From IMG/VR virus record IMGVR_UViG_3300015371_000179, positions 1 through 23,729 of that record: DNA of 23,729 nucleotides; one strand, written 5' to 3'. The position numbers were made by a program, and so were the translations under genes. This DNA comes from a virus. Below the pieces are notes generated by a model. It was not told the DNA's origin and did no database searches. It worked only from the letters and a program-made list of their open reading frames with translations. Positions 12,797 to 20,360 of the stretch are shown piece by piece; the first letter of the stretch is position 1, and each line of letters begins with the position of its first letter.

Positions 12797-12806
12797 TGGT
12801 CTCCTC
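12787..12806 (-). repeat. 20-bp inverted repeat, right arm
   Basis: On the minus strand this arm contains the ribosome site and first codons of the 12796 gene. It matches 12453-12472 perfectly in opposite orientation. The arms enclose about 314 bp. Confidence 0.85.
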
Positions 12807-12829
12807 GCTTTCGCAAGGACTCTAGCAAC

Positions 12830-14449
12830 ATGCCTCCACGCTCACAACTCGGTCCAGCCCAACGGATCGGCCAGCTGGCTGGCTCAATGGGCCGCATCGT
12901 CAACCTGTTCTGGAGCGGGACGCTCCCGCGCGCCACGCCGATGCGCGAGATGGGCGTGTCCGGCACCGCGGTATGGGGCGGCCTGGTGCAAACCCGCGAG
13001 ACCAAGCCGGAGGTGGCTGGTGCGCGCCGCTGGCTCACCTACTCCGACCTGGCGGTGAATACCAGCATCGTGGCCGCGGGCACGCGCTACATGCTCAACT
13101 TGATTGCCTACGCTAAGTGGCACGTCGAACCGGCCGACGACAAGTCGGTGGAGGCGAAGAAGATCGCCGAGTTTGTCGAGAACGTCATCAACGATATGAC
13201 CACCCCGTTCCGCCGCGTCGCCCGGCGCGCGGCGATGTATCGCTTCTACGGCTTCGGCATCCAAGAGTGGACGGCGAAGCGTCGCGACACCGACGGCAAG
13301 ATCGGCCTGGACGATATCGAGGCGCGGCCGCAGCACACAATCGAGCGCTGGCAGGTGGACGAATCCGGCACGGTGCAGGGCGTGTGGCAGCGCTCGCCGA
13401 TGGGCGGCGAGTGGCTATACCTGCCGCGCTCGAAGATCGTCTACCTGGTCGAGGATTCGCTGACCGATTCCCCCGAGGGCATCGGCCTGTTCCGGCACAT
13501 TATCGAGCCCTGGGAGCGGTTGAAGAAATACTACGAGCTGGAGGGCCGCGGCTTCGAGCGCGATCTGCGCGGCACGCCTATCGGCCGCGTGCCCTACGCT
13601 GCGATCCAGGCCAAGGTGCAGGCCAACCTGCTGAGCAAGGAAGATGCAATGCGGATCACGCAGTCAATCGAGGACTTCGTGCGCCTGCAGGTGAAGTCGA
13701 ACGATACCTCGATTGTGCTCGACAGCGAGCCCTACGTAGCGAATACCGATTCCGGCCAGTCGATCTCCGGCACGCCCAAGTACGGGATCGAGCTGCTGCA
13801 GGGCGGCGCTGCTGGCTTCGCCGACGTCGGCGCAGCTATCGAGCGCACCAACCTGGAGATCGCGCGCATTATCGGGGTCGAGCATCTGCTGCTCGGCTCC
13901 GATGCTGCAGGCGGCAACCGCGCGCTGTCGGAGGACAAGTCGCAGAACTTCTACCTGGTGGTCAACGGCTCGCTCGACGAGATCACCGACGCCATGAACA
14001 ACGACGTGGTCATTCCGATCTGCGACCTGAACGGCATCAAGAAAGAGCTGTACCCAAAGCTGAAGCACAGCGAAGTGTCGTTCCGCACGGTCTCGCAGAT
14101 AACCACCTCGCTGTCGCAGATGGCTATGGCAGGCGCGGTGCTCGCCCCGGACGACCCGGCGATTGACGACGTGCGCGACCTGCTCGGCTTGTCCCCGCAT
14201 ACGCAGATTCCGATGGGCATGCTCATGCCGCAACCGCCGCAGGGTAAGATCACGGCGACCGGCAACGTAGTCCCGGCCGCGGCCTCCGTGCCGGGCAAGC
14301 CCAAGCCGCAGCCGCCCGAGGCCGACACTGCAGGCGGCGGTGTGCGCGCGAAGCCGGTAGCGCAGCAGACTGACACAGCCAAGGCCGAGCACATCATGCT
14401 CAAGGCCGAGAGCGGCGATTTCTACATGCTGGAGATTGAGAAGGCATGA
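12830..14449 (+). CDS. Portal protein (DUF935/Mu gp29-like)
   Basis: The product has 539 residues, and AAGGAC precedes ATG 12830. Features typical of portals include the early arginine-rich clip/wing segment, MYRFYGFGIQEWTAK (about 135-149), then LPRSKIVYLVEDSLTDSPEGIGLFR and EPWERLKKYYE. A helix IERTNLEIARIIGVEHLLLGSD and RALSEDKSQNF with LVVNGSLDEITDAMNNDVV resemble DUF935-type portals. A Pro/Ala-rich linker near 470-510 leads to a short C-terminal end. The dodecameric portal is the DNA gate at the head vertex. Its stop overlaps the polyprotein start (ATGA), so the tagged effector genes are made with it. The family assignment is by pattern. Confidence 0.75.
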   Translation: MPPRSQLGPAQRIGQLAGSMGRIVNLFWSGTLPRATPMREMGVSGTAVWGGLVQTRETKPEVAGARRWLTYSDLAVNTSIVAAGTRYMLNLIAYAKWHVEPADDKSVEAKKIAEFVENVINDMTTPFRRVARRAAMYRFYGFGIQEWTAKRRDTDGKIGLDDIEARPQHTIERWQVDESGTVQGVWQRSPMGGEWLYLPRSKIVYLVEDSLTDSPEGIGLFRHIIEPWERLKKYYELEGRGFERDLRGTPIGRVPYAAIQAKVQANLLSKEDAMRITQSIEDFVRLQVKSNDTSIVLDSEPYVANTDSGQSISGTPKYGIELLQGGAAGFADVGAAIERTNLEIARIIGVEHLLLGSDAAGGNRALSEDKSQNFYLVVNGSLDEITDAMNNDVVIPICDLNGIKKELYPKLKHSEVSFRTVSQITTSLSQMAMAGAVLAPDDPAIDDVRDLLGLSPHTQIPMGMLMPQPPQGKITATGNVVPAAASVPGKPKPQPPEADTAGGGVRAKPVAQQTDTAKAEHIMLKAESGDFYMLEIEKA

Positions 14450-17400
14450 CCCGCTTCCGCCGCATCGCCGGACATGTCAAGGTCGGCTCGGTGCTGGTGC
14501 GAGCATCGGACGGGCAGCGCTTTGTCGTCAAGCATATCAGCAAGTACAACGAGCACCACGACGAGCGCGGCCGCTTTGCTGCGTCCGACGGTGGCAGCGC
14601 CGACTATCTCAAGTCGGACTCGGTGCTGCTGACGATCCCGCGCGGCACGCGCCAGTTCGAGGTGCTGACCAACCCGAGTATGCGCGACCTGCAGAGCATG
14701 GGGCGCGAGACCGAATACGGCGATGTGCGCATCACTACTGACGCCAACGGCAACCTCTACGCCTGGAAGGCCGACGAGGCGTTGCACGAGCAGTTCGTGC
14801 GCGCGGCCAAGCAGCGCTGGCCGAACGCCAAGTGGGACAAGATCATCCCCGGGCACACGTGGGGCACCGCGGTGCCGAGTATGCTGCGCGCGGACCAGCG
14901 CGCCAAGATCGAGCGCGGCCTGGCCAATGCCAAGCTGGCCAAGTTCAACCCCAACCACGACCAGCTCGGCCGCTTCAGCTCGGGCCCGGGCGCGGGCGAG
15001 GCCTTCGTCTCCCCGCACACCGGCGAGAACCTGTCCTTCGCTGCGGCCAGGGACGGGCTCAACAGCCCGCGCCAGCAGCAGCTGCAGAAGGCCAGCAGCG
15101 AGATCAACAACGCGCTCGGCCTGCATGCCCTGGACACGCCGGTGATCGGTGCCTGGTCGGACGGCGCCGAGAACAGCCTGCTGACCACGATGCCCGGCGC
15201 CACGCTCGACGAGATCCGCGCGGCCACGGCGATGAAAGGCTATCTCGCCAACCAGAAGGCGGTGCTGGCGTTCCAGCCCGACGCCAACGGTGAGAGCTTC
15301 ATGGCCACGTTCCCGGCCAGCGGCGATCTCGACGCAATCCACAGCAAGCTGTTGCAGGATGGCTTGGCATTTCATACCTTAGAACCGCGGACTGGCGGCG
15401 CGCTGGTGCACGTATTCGGCCAGGACGAGGACACCTTCAACGCGGCGGAGAAGTCGTCCGGCAGCAAGGCGCACTTCGTCCGCGGCAACGGCGAGTTTAT
15501 CGGCACCACAATCGAGGGCTCAGATGCAGCGCAAAGGGCGGATGCCAGGCAAGTCTATGACCGAGTTATTCGCGGGACTCGGCTCGCGGGACGTGACGTC
15601 GCACAAACTTGGGACGATGTACGGGCTCGTTGGGGCCCGATCCTCAAGTTCAACCCCAACCACGACGAGCACGGGCGCTTTGCCACGTCGCCGGGCGGGT
15701 CGGTCGTCGCCTACCACGGGACAACGGAAAAGGTAGCCCGCCGCATCCAGCAGGAAGGCCTGCACGTCACCAAGCAAGGGCACCACTTCGGCACCGACGT
15801 GTACGGCGGCGAGCGCGGCGAATCCGTGTTCATTGCCGCCAGTGAGGCCAAGGCTGTCGAGTATGCCGAAGCGCTGGCGCAGTCGCAGAGCTGGCAGGAC
15901 TACAAGGCGGTCAAGCCGATCATCTTCAAGATGGAGATTCCGGCGGACGAGTGGCGCGCGTTCCACGAGGACACGATGGAGGACCCCGGCGCCGCCGCCT
16001 ACGGCAAGCTGGTCAAGCCGGAGTGGATCACCGGGACCTACGAGATCGGCTTCGAGCAGGACCGCCACAAGCTGGTACCCGCGCAGCTCGGCAAGCAGGA
16101 CAAGATCATCGCCTGGATGGTGGTGGTGCCGAAGCCGCCGGAGGCGCTGGCCAAGATCCTACACAACGTCTGCCTCGAAGTGGTGCAGAAGTTCAATCCC
16201 AACCACGACGAGCGCGGCCGGTTCTCCTCCTGGCCCGGCGCGGGCAAGGTTGAAGACATTGGGATGCACGTCTACCACGGCAGCCACGCCACCTTCGACG
16301 AGTTCAGTCGTGAGAAGTTAGGAACGGGTGAGGGCCACCAGACTTTCGGCTACGGCACTTACGTGGCCGAGAGCCCGAAAGTGGCCGAGACCTATCGGAC
16401 CGCCGGTGCGGGCGCCTACACGATTGACGGTAAGAACCTCAACGAATTCCTGCGCACGTCGGCCGACTACAAGGAAGAGCTGGTCGCGCGCAACCTGTTC
16501 GACGGCAAAAGCCCGTATGATCCGGGTGAGTGGATCCACGGGCCCGACGATACGCTGGGCCGCGGCGCCTGGGACAAGCTCAATGAAATGATGCGCTCCG
16601 GCAGGTTGGTGGAGCAAAAGGGCCGCCTCTACGACGTGGCGCTACACGCCGACCCGGGCAAGATGCTGGACCTGGACGCGCCGTTCGAGAAGCAACCCAA
16701 GGCGGTGCAGGATCTGGTGCGCAACTATATCCGCGCGCCGCATTCGGCATCGTTACCGTGGTCGGAAAACGCGCTGCCGCACGGGCAGGCGATCAATATC
16801 GGCCTGTCGAACATTTACGGCTCGGACAAGGCGGCGGCACAGGTGCTGCAGGAGGCTGGTGTCCCAGGCATTCGCTACCTCGACCAGGGCTCGCGCAAGC
16901 GGGGCAAGGGGACGCACAACTACGTGGTGTTCAATCCCAAGGATCTGAGCGTCATTGTCCGCAAGTTCCGCAAGTTCCGCAAGTTCAACCCTTACCACGA
17001 TGAGCGCGGCCGCTTCAGCTCGGCCGACAGCGCGGGCACCCAGCTCGACCTGTTCAGCAAGCCGCTGACGCGCCCCGAGCTACAAAACGCCGTGCGCAAG
17101 GTGGCGAGCAGGCTCGGCTTCGACGCCGACCGGATCGAGGTTAGCGATCATCGTCAGGTGGCGGTGGTCGACGGCAAGGAATATCCGGTATCCGGACAGC
17201 ACGACCCGCGCACCGGTGAGGTGCAGATCTTCCTGCCCAACGTCCAGGACAAGCCGATTGAGGCCGCCGAAGGCACGCTGGCGCACGAGATCGAGCACGC
17301 GAAATTCCATGCGGTGATTGCCCACACGTCCGGCTACCCGGATGCGCGCAGGGCCGACCCAGGCGCCGACCGCCTGTTCGACTATATGACGCGGCACTTC

Positions 17401-17643
17401 GATGACTACGCCGAGGCCGACGGGGTGTCGCCCTACAGCCGCTTCCACTGGGACCGCTGGCTCAAAGGCGACGGCGACCCCGCGACCGCCATGCACGAGA
17501 CCCTGGCGGAGATGTCGCGTATCAAGTATCTGACCGGTAAATTCCCCGACCACCAGGGCGACGCCCCGCATAGCGTCAAGATGTGGCGCGACTTATATGT
17601 CAAGATTGACCAGATGTACCCACGCCTGAAGAGACTGAAATGA
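14446..17643 (+). CDS. Multi-domain tagged effector polyprotein: PARP-like ART, ART-PolyVal-like, HExxH metallopeptidase-like
   Basis: The product has 1065 residues, coupled to the portal by ATGA. Five copies of the K[FY]N-x2-HD-x2-GRF tag start at residues 33, 166, 401, 582 and 846 and divide it into modules. Module 1 (about 50-160) and module 2 (about 185-395) are unassigned alpha/beta domains. Module 3 (about 420-575) starts AYHGTTEKVARRIQQEGL and has GESVFIAASEAKAVEYA, a PARP/Tpt1-like ADP-ribosyltransferase layout. Module 4 (about 605-840) has YHGS (610-613), GTGEGHQTFGYGTYVAE (626-642), AAAQVLQEAGVPGIRYLD and HNYVVFN, matching the ART domain described in phage polyvalent proteins. Module 5 (about 870-1065) has HEIEH (947-951) with HETLAE (1017-1022) as third-ligand candidates, a zincin-like plan. 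It probably travels in the head or acts on host targets after injection. That is inference. Confidence 0.75.
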   Translation: MTRFRRIAGHVKVGSVLVRASDGQRFVVKHISKYNEHHDERGRFAASDGGSADYLKSDSVLLTIPRGTRQFEVLTNPSMRDLQSMGRETEYGDVRITTDANGNLYAWKADEALHEQFVRAAKQRWPNAKWDKIIPGHTWGTAVPSMLRADQRAKIERGLANAKLAKFNPNHDQLGRFSSGPGAGEAFVSPHTGENLSFAAARDGLNSPRQQQLQKASSEINNALGLHALDTPVIGAWSDGAENSLLTTMPGATLDEIRAATAMKGYLANQKAVLAFQPDANGESFMATFPASGDLDAIHSKLLQDGLAFHTLEPRTGGALVHVFGQDEDTFNAAEKSSGSKAHFVRGNGEFIGTTIEGSDAAQRADARQVYDRVIRGTRLAGRDVAQTWDDVRARWGPILKFNPNHDEHGRFATSPGGSVVAYHGTTEKVARRIQQEGLHVTKQGHHFGTDVYGGERGESVFIAASEAKAVEYAEALAQSQSWQDYKAVKPIIFKMEIPADEWRAFHEDTMEDPGAAAYGKLVKPEWITGTYEIGFEQDRHKLVPAQLGKQDKIIAWMVVVPKPPEALAKILHNVCLEVVQKFNPNHDERGRFSSWPGAGKVEDIGMHVYHGSHATFDEFSREKLGTGEGHQTFGYGTYVAESPKVAETYRTAGAGAYTIDGKNLNEFLRTSADYKEELVARNLFDGKSPYDPGEWIHGPDDTLGRGAWDKLNEMMRSGRLVEQKGRLYDVALHADPGKMLDLDAPFEKQPKAVQDLVRNYIRAPHSASLPWSENALPHGQAINIGLSNIYGSDKAAAQVLQEAGVPGIRYLDQGSRKRGKGTHNYVVFNPKDLSVIVRKFRKFRKFNPYHDERGRFSSADSAGTQLDLFSKPLTRPELQNAVRKVASRLGFDADRIEVSDHRQVAVVDGKEYPVSGQHDPRTGEVQIFLPNVQDKPIEAAEGTLAHEIEHAKFHAVIAHTSGYPDARRADPGADRLFDYMTRHFDDYAEADGVSPYSRFHWDRWLKGDGDPATAMHETLAEMSRIKYLTGKFPDHQGDAPHSVKMWRDLYVKIDQMYPRLKRLK
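16960..16986 (+). repeat. Three tandem 9-bp units CGCAAGTTC at a tag
   Basis: CGCAAGTTC is repeated at 16960-16968, 16969-16977 and 16978-16986, giving RKF-RKF-RKF in the protein and running into the fifth tag. It looks like slippage or a duplication at the module seam. Confidence 0.85.
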
Positions 17644-18395
17644 TCCAGACCCAGATCGTCAATGGCCAGAAGGCGCAGGTGGTCTACCTGACCGACGATT
17701 TCGAGCCGGTCGACAAGGCCGCCGCGACTATGGCGAAGGTGCTGTACGCCAACGGTATGGTGCAGTTCCTGAACCTGGGCTCCGCGGTCAAGAAGTACAA
17801 CCCCAACCACGACGAGCGCGGCCGCTTCGCGGAAGGACCCGGCGGCGGCGATGATGAATTAGGATCGATGGCGCTGGGCGGGGAAGCCCGCAACATTACA
17901 GCTACGACCCGTAAGGTGGATGCCCTGCGCCAAGAGATGGGCGCGAATGATATGCCGCCGCAGCAGCGGCGGGCGCTCGATATGTACACGCAGGACAGCG
18001 CCGACTTCAATCGTCCCGGCTTCGGTCCTGTGGCGTCAACCGAGACCAAGGCCCTTGACGACCTGGTGGACAGCCACACGCTGCCGCGCGATATGACGGT
18101 CTATCGCAGGGTCGGCTGGCATCGTACCAATGAAATCCTCAATCATGCCGGTGATGCTTTCAGCGATCCGGGCTTTATGAGCACGACGGCCGACAAGTCG
18201 AAGATCGACAAGCCCGGAAGCTACATCGAAATTCAGGTACCGAAGGGCAGCAAGGCGTTCCCGCTCGGCTCACTGTCGAACTTCCCCGAGGAAGCCGAGA
18301 TACTGTTTCCGCGCAATTCCCGGCTGCAGATCATCAGCCATGAACCGCGTAGCGCTCCCAATACGCAGCGCTTCGTCGCAAGGCTGGTGGCATGA
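17640..18395 (+). CDS. R-S-E class ADP-ribosyltransferase with N-terminal tag
   Basis: The product has 251 residues, ATGA-coupled to the polyprotein. A 51-residue leader is followed by the tag (52-64) and a Gly-rich link. The ART exoenzyme fold then shows the catalytic Arg in TVYRRVG (R156), the S-T-T motif in DPGFMSTTADK (181-183) and the E-x-E motif in PEEAEILF (E218, E220), followed by PRNSRLQII. All three catalytic signatures of arginine-specific mono-ADP-ribosyltransferases (as in T4 Alt/ModA, VIP2 and iota toxin) are present, so the enzyme should be active. It would transfer ADP-ribose from NAD to a host protein. T4 relatives modify RNA polymerase. The target here is unknown. Confidence 0.82.
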   Translation: MIQTQIVNGQKAQVVYLTDDFEPVDKAAATMAKVLYANGMVQFLNLGSAVKKYNPNHDERGRFAEGPGGGDDELGSMALGGEARNITATTRKVDALRQEMGANDMPPQQRRALDMYTQDSADFNRPGFGPVASTETKALDDLVDSHTLPRDMTVYRRVGWHRTNEILNHAGDAFSDPGFMSTTADKSKIDKPGSYIEIQVPKGSKAFPLGSLSNFPEEAEILFPRNSRLQIISHEPRSAPNTQRFVARLVA

Positions 18396-19102
18396 CGTTC
18401 CGGCACGCACGCTTCGAATGGGGCGATGAGGCCAAGTTCGTCTGGCACGAGGGCATCGACAAGTTCAACCCGCACCACGACGACAAAGGCCGCTTCGCTG
18501 AGGGCGACGGTGTCGGCGATGATAAACGCTGGAAAAGCAGCAGCAATTACGATGACGTCAATCGCGAGATCGAACGCACTGCGTACGGGCGCAAAGGCGT
18601 GTCGGTGGAGGACCGCCAGCTGTTGGGCAAGTACTTCGGCGGCACGCACGGTATGATGATAAACAAAGCGCTTCGCGGTAAGAGCGATGATCCTGAACTG
18701 CTCGACGAGGGGCGGCAATGGACCGAAGCATTCGACCGTAACGCGCTGCCGACAAAGCAGGACTTGGTAACCTATCGCGGCATCCACGGCACCGCCGCCG
18801 ACGAGCTGAAGGTGGGCGACAGCTTCACCGACAACGGGATCGTCTCGACCACCGGCAGTCAGAACTGGGCGGCGCAGTTCGCCACTGGCTCGGTGTTTGG
18901 CACCTATTCGGACCCGCACGGCACTGTGGTCGAGGTGCACATTCCCAAAGGCACCAAGATCATGGGCGACCGGCCGCGGCAGGGAATTGTCAACGAGCAC
19001 GAGATAGCGCTGCGACCGGGCACGCGGTTCAAGGTGGTAGGTCGCAGGGAACGTGGCCCGGGCGGGTCGCTGGCAGGAATGACGGTTGAGGTGGTCAAAT
19101 GA
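18392..19102 (+). CDS. Second R-S-E class ADP-ribosyltransferase with N-terminal tag
   Basis: The product has 236 residues, ATGA-coupled to the first ART. A 23-residue leader is followed by the tag variant KFNPHHDDKGRFA (24-36). The catalytic Arg is in VTYRGI (R129), S-T-T is in NGIVSTTGS (152-154) and E-x-E is in VNEHEIAL (E202, E204), followed by RPGTRFKVV. Apart from the catalytic core it is clearly different in sequence from the neighbouring ART, so it probably has another target rather than being a recent duplicate. A positive-charged Gly tail ends the protein. Confidence 0.82.
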   Translation: MTFRHARFEWGDEAKFVWHEGIDKFNPHHDDKGRFAEGDGVGDDKRWKSSSNYDDVNREIERTAYGRKGVSVEDRQLLGKYFGGTHGMMINKALRGKSDDPELLDEGRQWTEAFDRNALPTKQDLVTYRGIHGTAADELKVGDSFTDNGIVSTTGSQNWAAQFATGSVFGTYSDPHGTVVEVHIPKGTKIMGDRPRQGIVNEHEIALRPGTRFKVVGRRERGPGGSLAGMTVEVVK

Positions 19103-19953
19103 GCCGCTTTGTCTGGGATCCCGATGATATAGTTATCGAACGCGCCGTAGAGAAGTTCAATCCCAACCACGACGAGCGCGGGCGGTTCTCCAGTGGTGAG
19201 GGTGGCGGCGGTGAGGGTGAAGGTAAACACCCCGGCCACGGCTACTCGAAGGATGCCTACGTCGACAAGGACGGTGTGATCCAGACGCACAATGTGCGGG
19301 ACGCGCTGCGCGGGCTGTACGAGAACCGCAAGGTCAACCTGGAGCAGCCGCGCGAGGTCTCGACCCTGATCGGCGAGCTGGGCGAAGTCTCCGACCGCAT
19401 GATCCGCCGCGGCGGCGAGGAGCGCAACTTCAATCTGTGCAACGTGACGGTGTCGGGCACCAACCTGTTCTGCGCCGAGAGCCACGGCATTCCACGTGAG
19501 AAGATGCCGCAGCTGACTGATAAGCAGACCAGCGAATTCCCCGAGCACCTGAAGTCGCAGGGCTTCGACGTCAAGAACGAGACCGAGTTGGCCTCGCACC
19601 TGCGCGCGACGCAGAACGTGCTCAACGGTGCCAAGGTGGCAAAAGCCGCGCAGTATATCCGCGACCACCCCGAGGCTGCAGACCGGCCGATTATCATCAG
19701 CAAGGACGGCTACATTCTCGACGGTCACCACACCTGGGCCGCCAAGATCGGGCTCGACGCGCAGGACGGCATTCTCAGCAACGACAAGCCAATGAACGTG
19801 TCGCGTATCAACATCGGCACGATTGAAATGCTGCACCGGGCGAACAAGTTCACCGGCTACGCCGGGCGCAAGGGCGCGTTGTCCAAGCGCCTGGCGTTGC
19901 TGAAGCTGCGACTGGCGCTGCTGACAATGAGCGCGCGCAATGCCGACGCCTAA
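19099..19953 (+). CDS. Tagged ParB-like domain protein
   Basis: The product has 284 residues, ATGA-coupled to the second ART. A short leader is followed by the tag (19-31) and a Gly/Glu-rich link. There is an unassigned middle region with FNLCNVTVSGTNLFC (111-125). The C-terminal core has RPIIISKDGYILDGHHTWAA (196-215), the ILDGHHRWxA motif of the ParB/sulfiredoxin-like fold that also appears in phage polyvalent proteins and toxins, then NVSRINIGTIEML. ParB-fold domains can bind CTP, DNA or act as nucleases or kinases. The activity here is unknown. It shares the operon and tag with the ARTs, so it is probably another co-delivered effector or DNA-protecting protein. Confidence 0.65.
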   Translation: MSRFVWDPDDIVIERAVEKFNPNHDERGRFSSGEGGGGEGEGKHPGHGYSKDAYVDKDGVIQTHNVRDALRGLYENRKVNLEQPREVSTLIGELGEVSDRMIRRGGEERNFNLCNVTVSGTNLFCAESHGIPREKMPQLTDKQTSEFPEHLKSQGFDVKNETELASHLRATQNVLNGAKVAKAAQYIRDHPEAADRPIIISKDGYILDGHHTWAAKIGLDAQDGILSNDKPMNVSRINIGTIEMLHRANKFTGYAGRKGALSKRLALLKLRLALLTMSARNADA

Positions 19954-20302
19954 CACCGAGATCTTCAGCATCCCGCTCGACTACATTAACGAATACGTCG
20001 GCGGCGAGTCCAAGCGGCTGCAGCAAGCGCTGGACGACGCGCTCGACCGGGCGTTGACGAACTCCGCCGCCGAGGGCGTGACCAAGTCGGTCATCGTGAA
20101 TATCGTCGCGCCGGGCGCGACCAATCCCGGCGCCACTTCGTCCACCAACTGGTCGCGCAATATCTGCGCCGAGTATCTACGCCCACCGGGCGACAGCACG
20201 CGCATGCAGGGCGATCTGAACAACCGCATGATTGCGATGGGCCGCTCGGCCAGCAACAACAACACCGTGACCTCGGTCATCATCGCGGTCAGCCCAACTT
20301 AG
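19940..20302 (+). CDS. Hypothetical protein, probably virion-associated
   Basis: The product has 120 residues and overlaps the preceding gene by 14 bp. It has a helical middle (ESKRLQQALDDALDRALTNS), then a beta segment (GVTKSVIVNIVAPGAT) and a Ser/Asn-rich end with TSVIIAVSPT. It lies between the effector genes and the head-tail connector. A 10-bp hairpin follows its stop. No family is recognised. Confidence 0.55.
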   Translation: MPTPNTEIFSIPLDYINEYVGGESKRLQQALDDALDRALTNSAAEGVTKSVIVNIVAPGATNPGATSSTNWSRNICAEYLRPPGDSTRMQGDLNNRMIAMGRSASNNNTVTSVIIAVSPT

Positions 20303-20339
20303 CCTTCGCCCCCTATCGGTCCCCCTTCTGGGCGAGGGC
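20302..20339 (+). terminator. Hairpin between the effector operon and the connector gene
   Basis: GCCTTCGCCC (20302-20311) pairs with GGGCGAGGGC (20330-20339), 10 bp including one G-U, with an 18-nt loop. CCCTTTCA follows, so there is only a weak T-run. It could partially terminate or stabilise the upstream mRNA. The connector gene's ribosome site lies 10 bp downstream. Confidence 0.45.
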
Positions 20340-20360
20340 CCTTTCACAACAGGTGAGATC

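Larger units (their letters stand above)
14542..19191 (+). repeat. Eight dispersed copies of the KFNPNHDERGRF tag
   Basis: In-frame copies of 39 nt start at 14542, 14941, 15646, 16189 and 16981 (polyprotein), 17793 (first R-S-E ART), 18461 (second R-S-E ART) and 19153 (ParB-like gene). The invariant residues are K, N, H, D, G, R and F. Positions 2 (F/Y), 4-5 (PN, EH, PY, PH) and 8-9 (ER, QL, EH, DK) vary. Each copy is followed by a short Gly/Ser/Ala-rich stretch, and a structured module begins within about 10-40 residues. The copies lie at domain boundaries or 18-51 residues from a protein start. The DNA is also similar between copies. Confidence 0.92.

Noticed and set aside
12453-12806. Insertion sequence bounded by the inverted repeat
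   Set aside because: There is no transposase in the ~314-bp interval and no target-site duplication is apparent.
13117-14166. A 349-residue Arg/Ala-rich ORF inside the portal
   Set aside because: It is a frame-shifted shadow of the portal with shadow-type composition.
14542-19191. CRISPR-like array from regularly repeated sequences
   Set aside because: The repeats are in-frame protein-coding tags with spacings of about 400-810 bp, not short direct repeats with uniform spacers.
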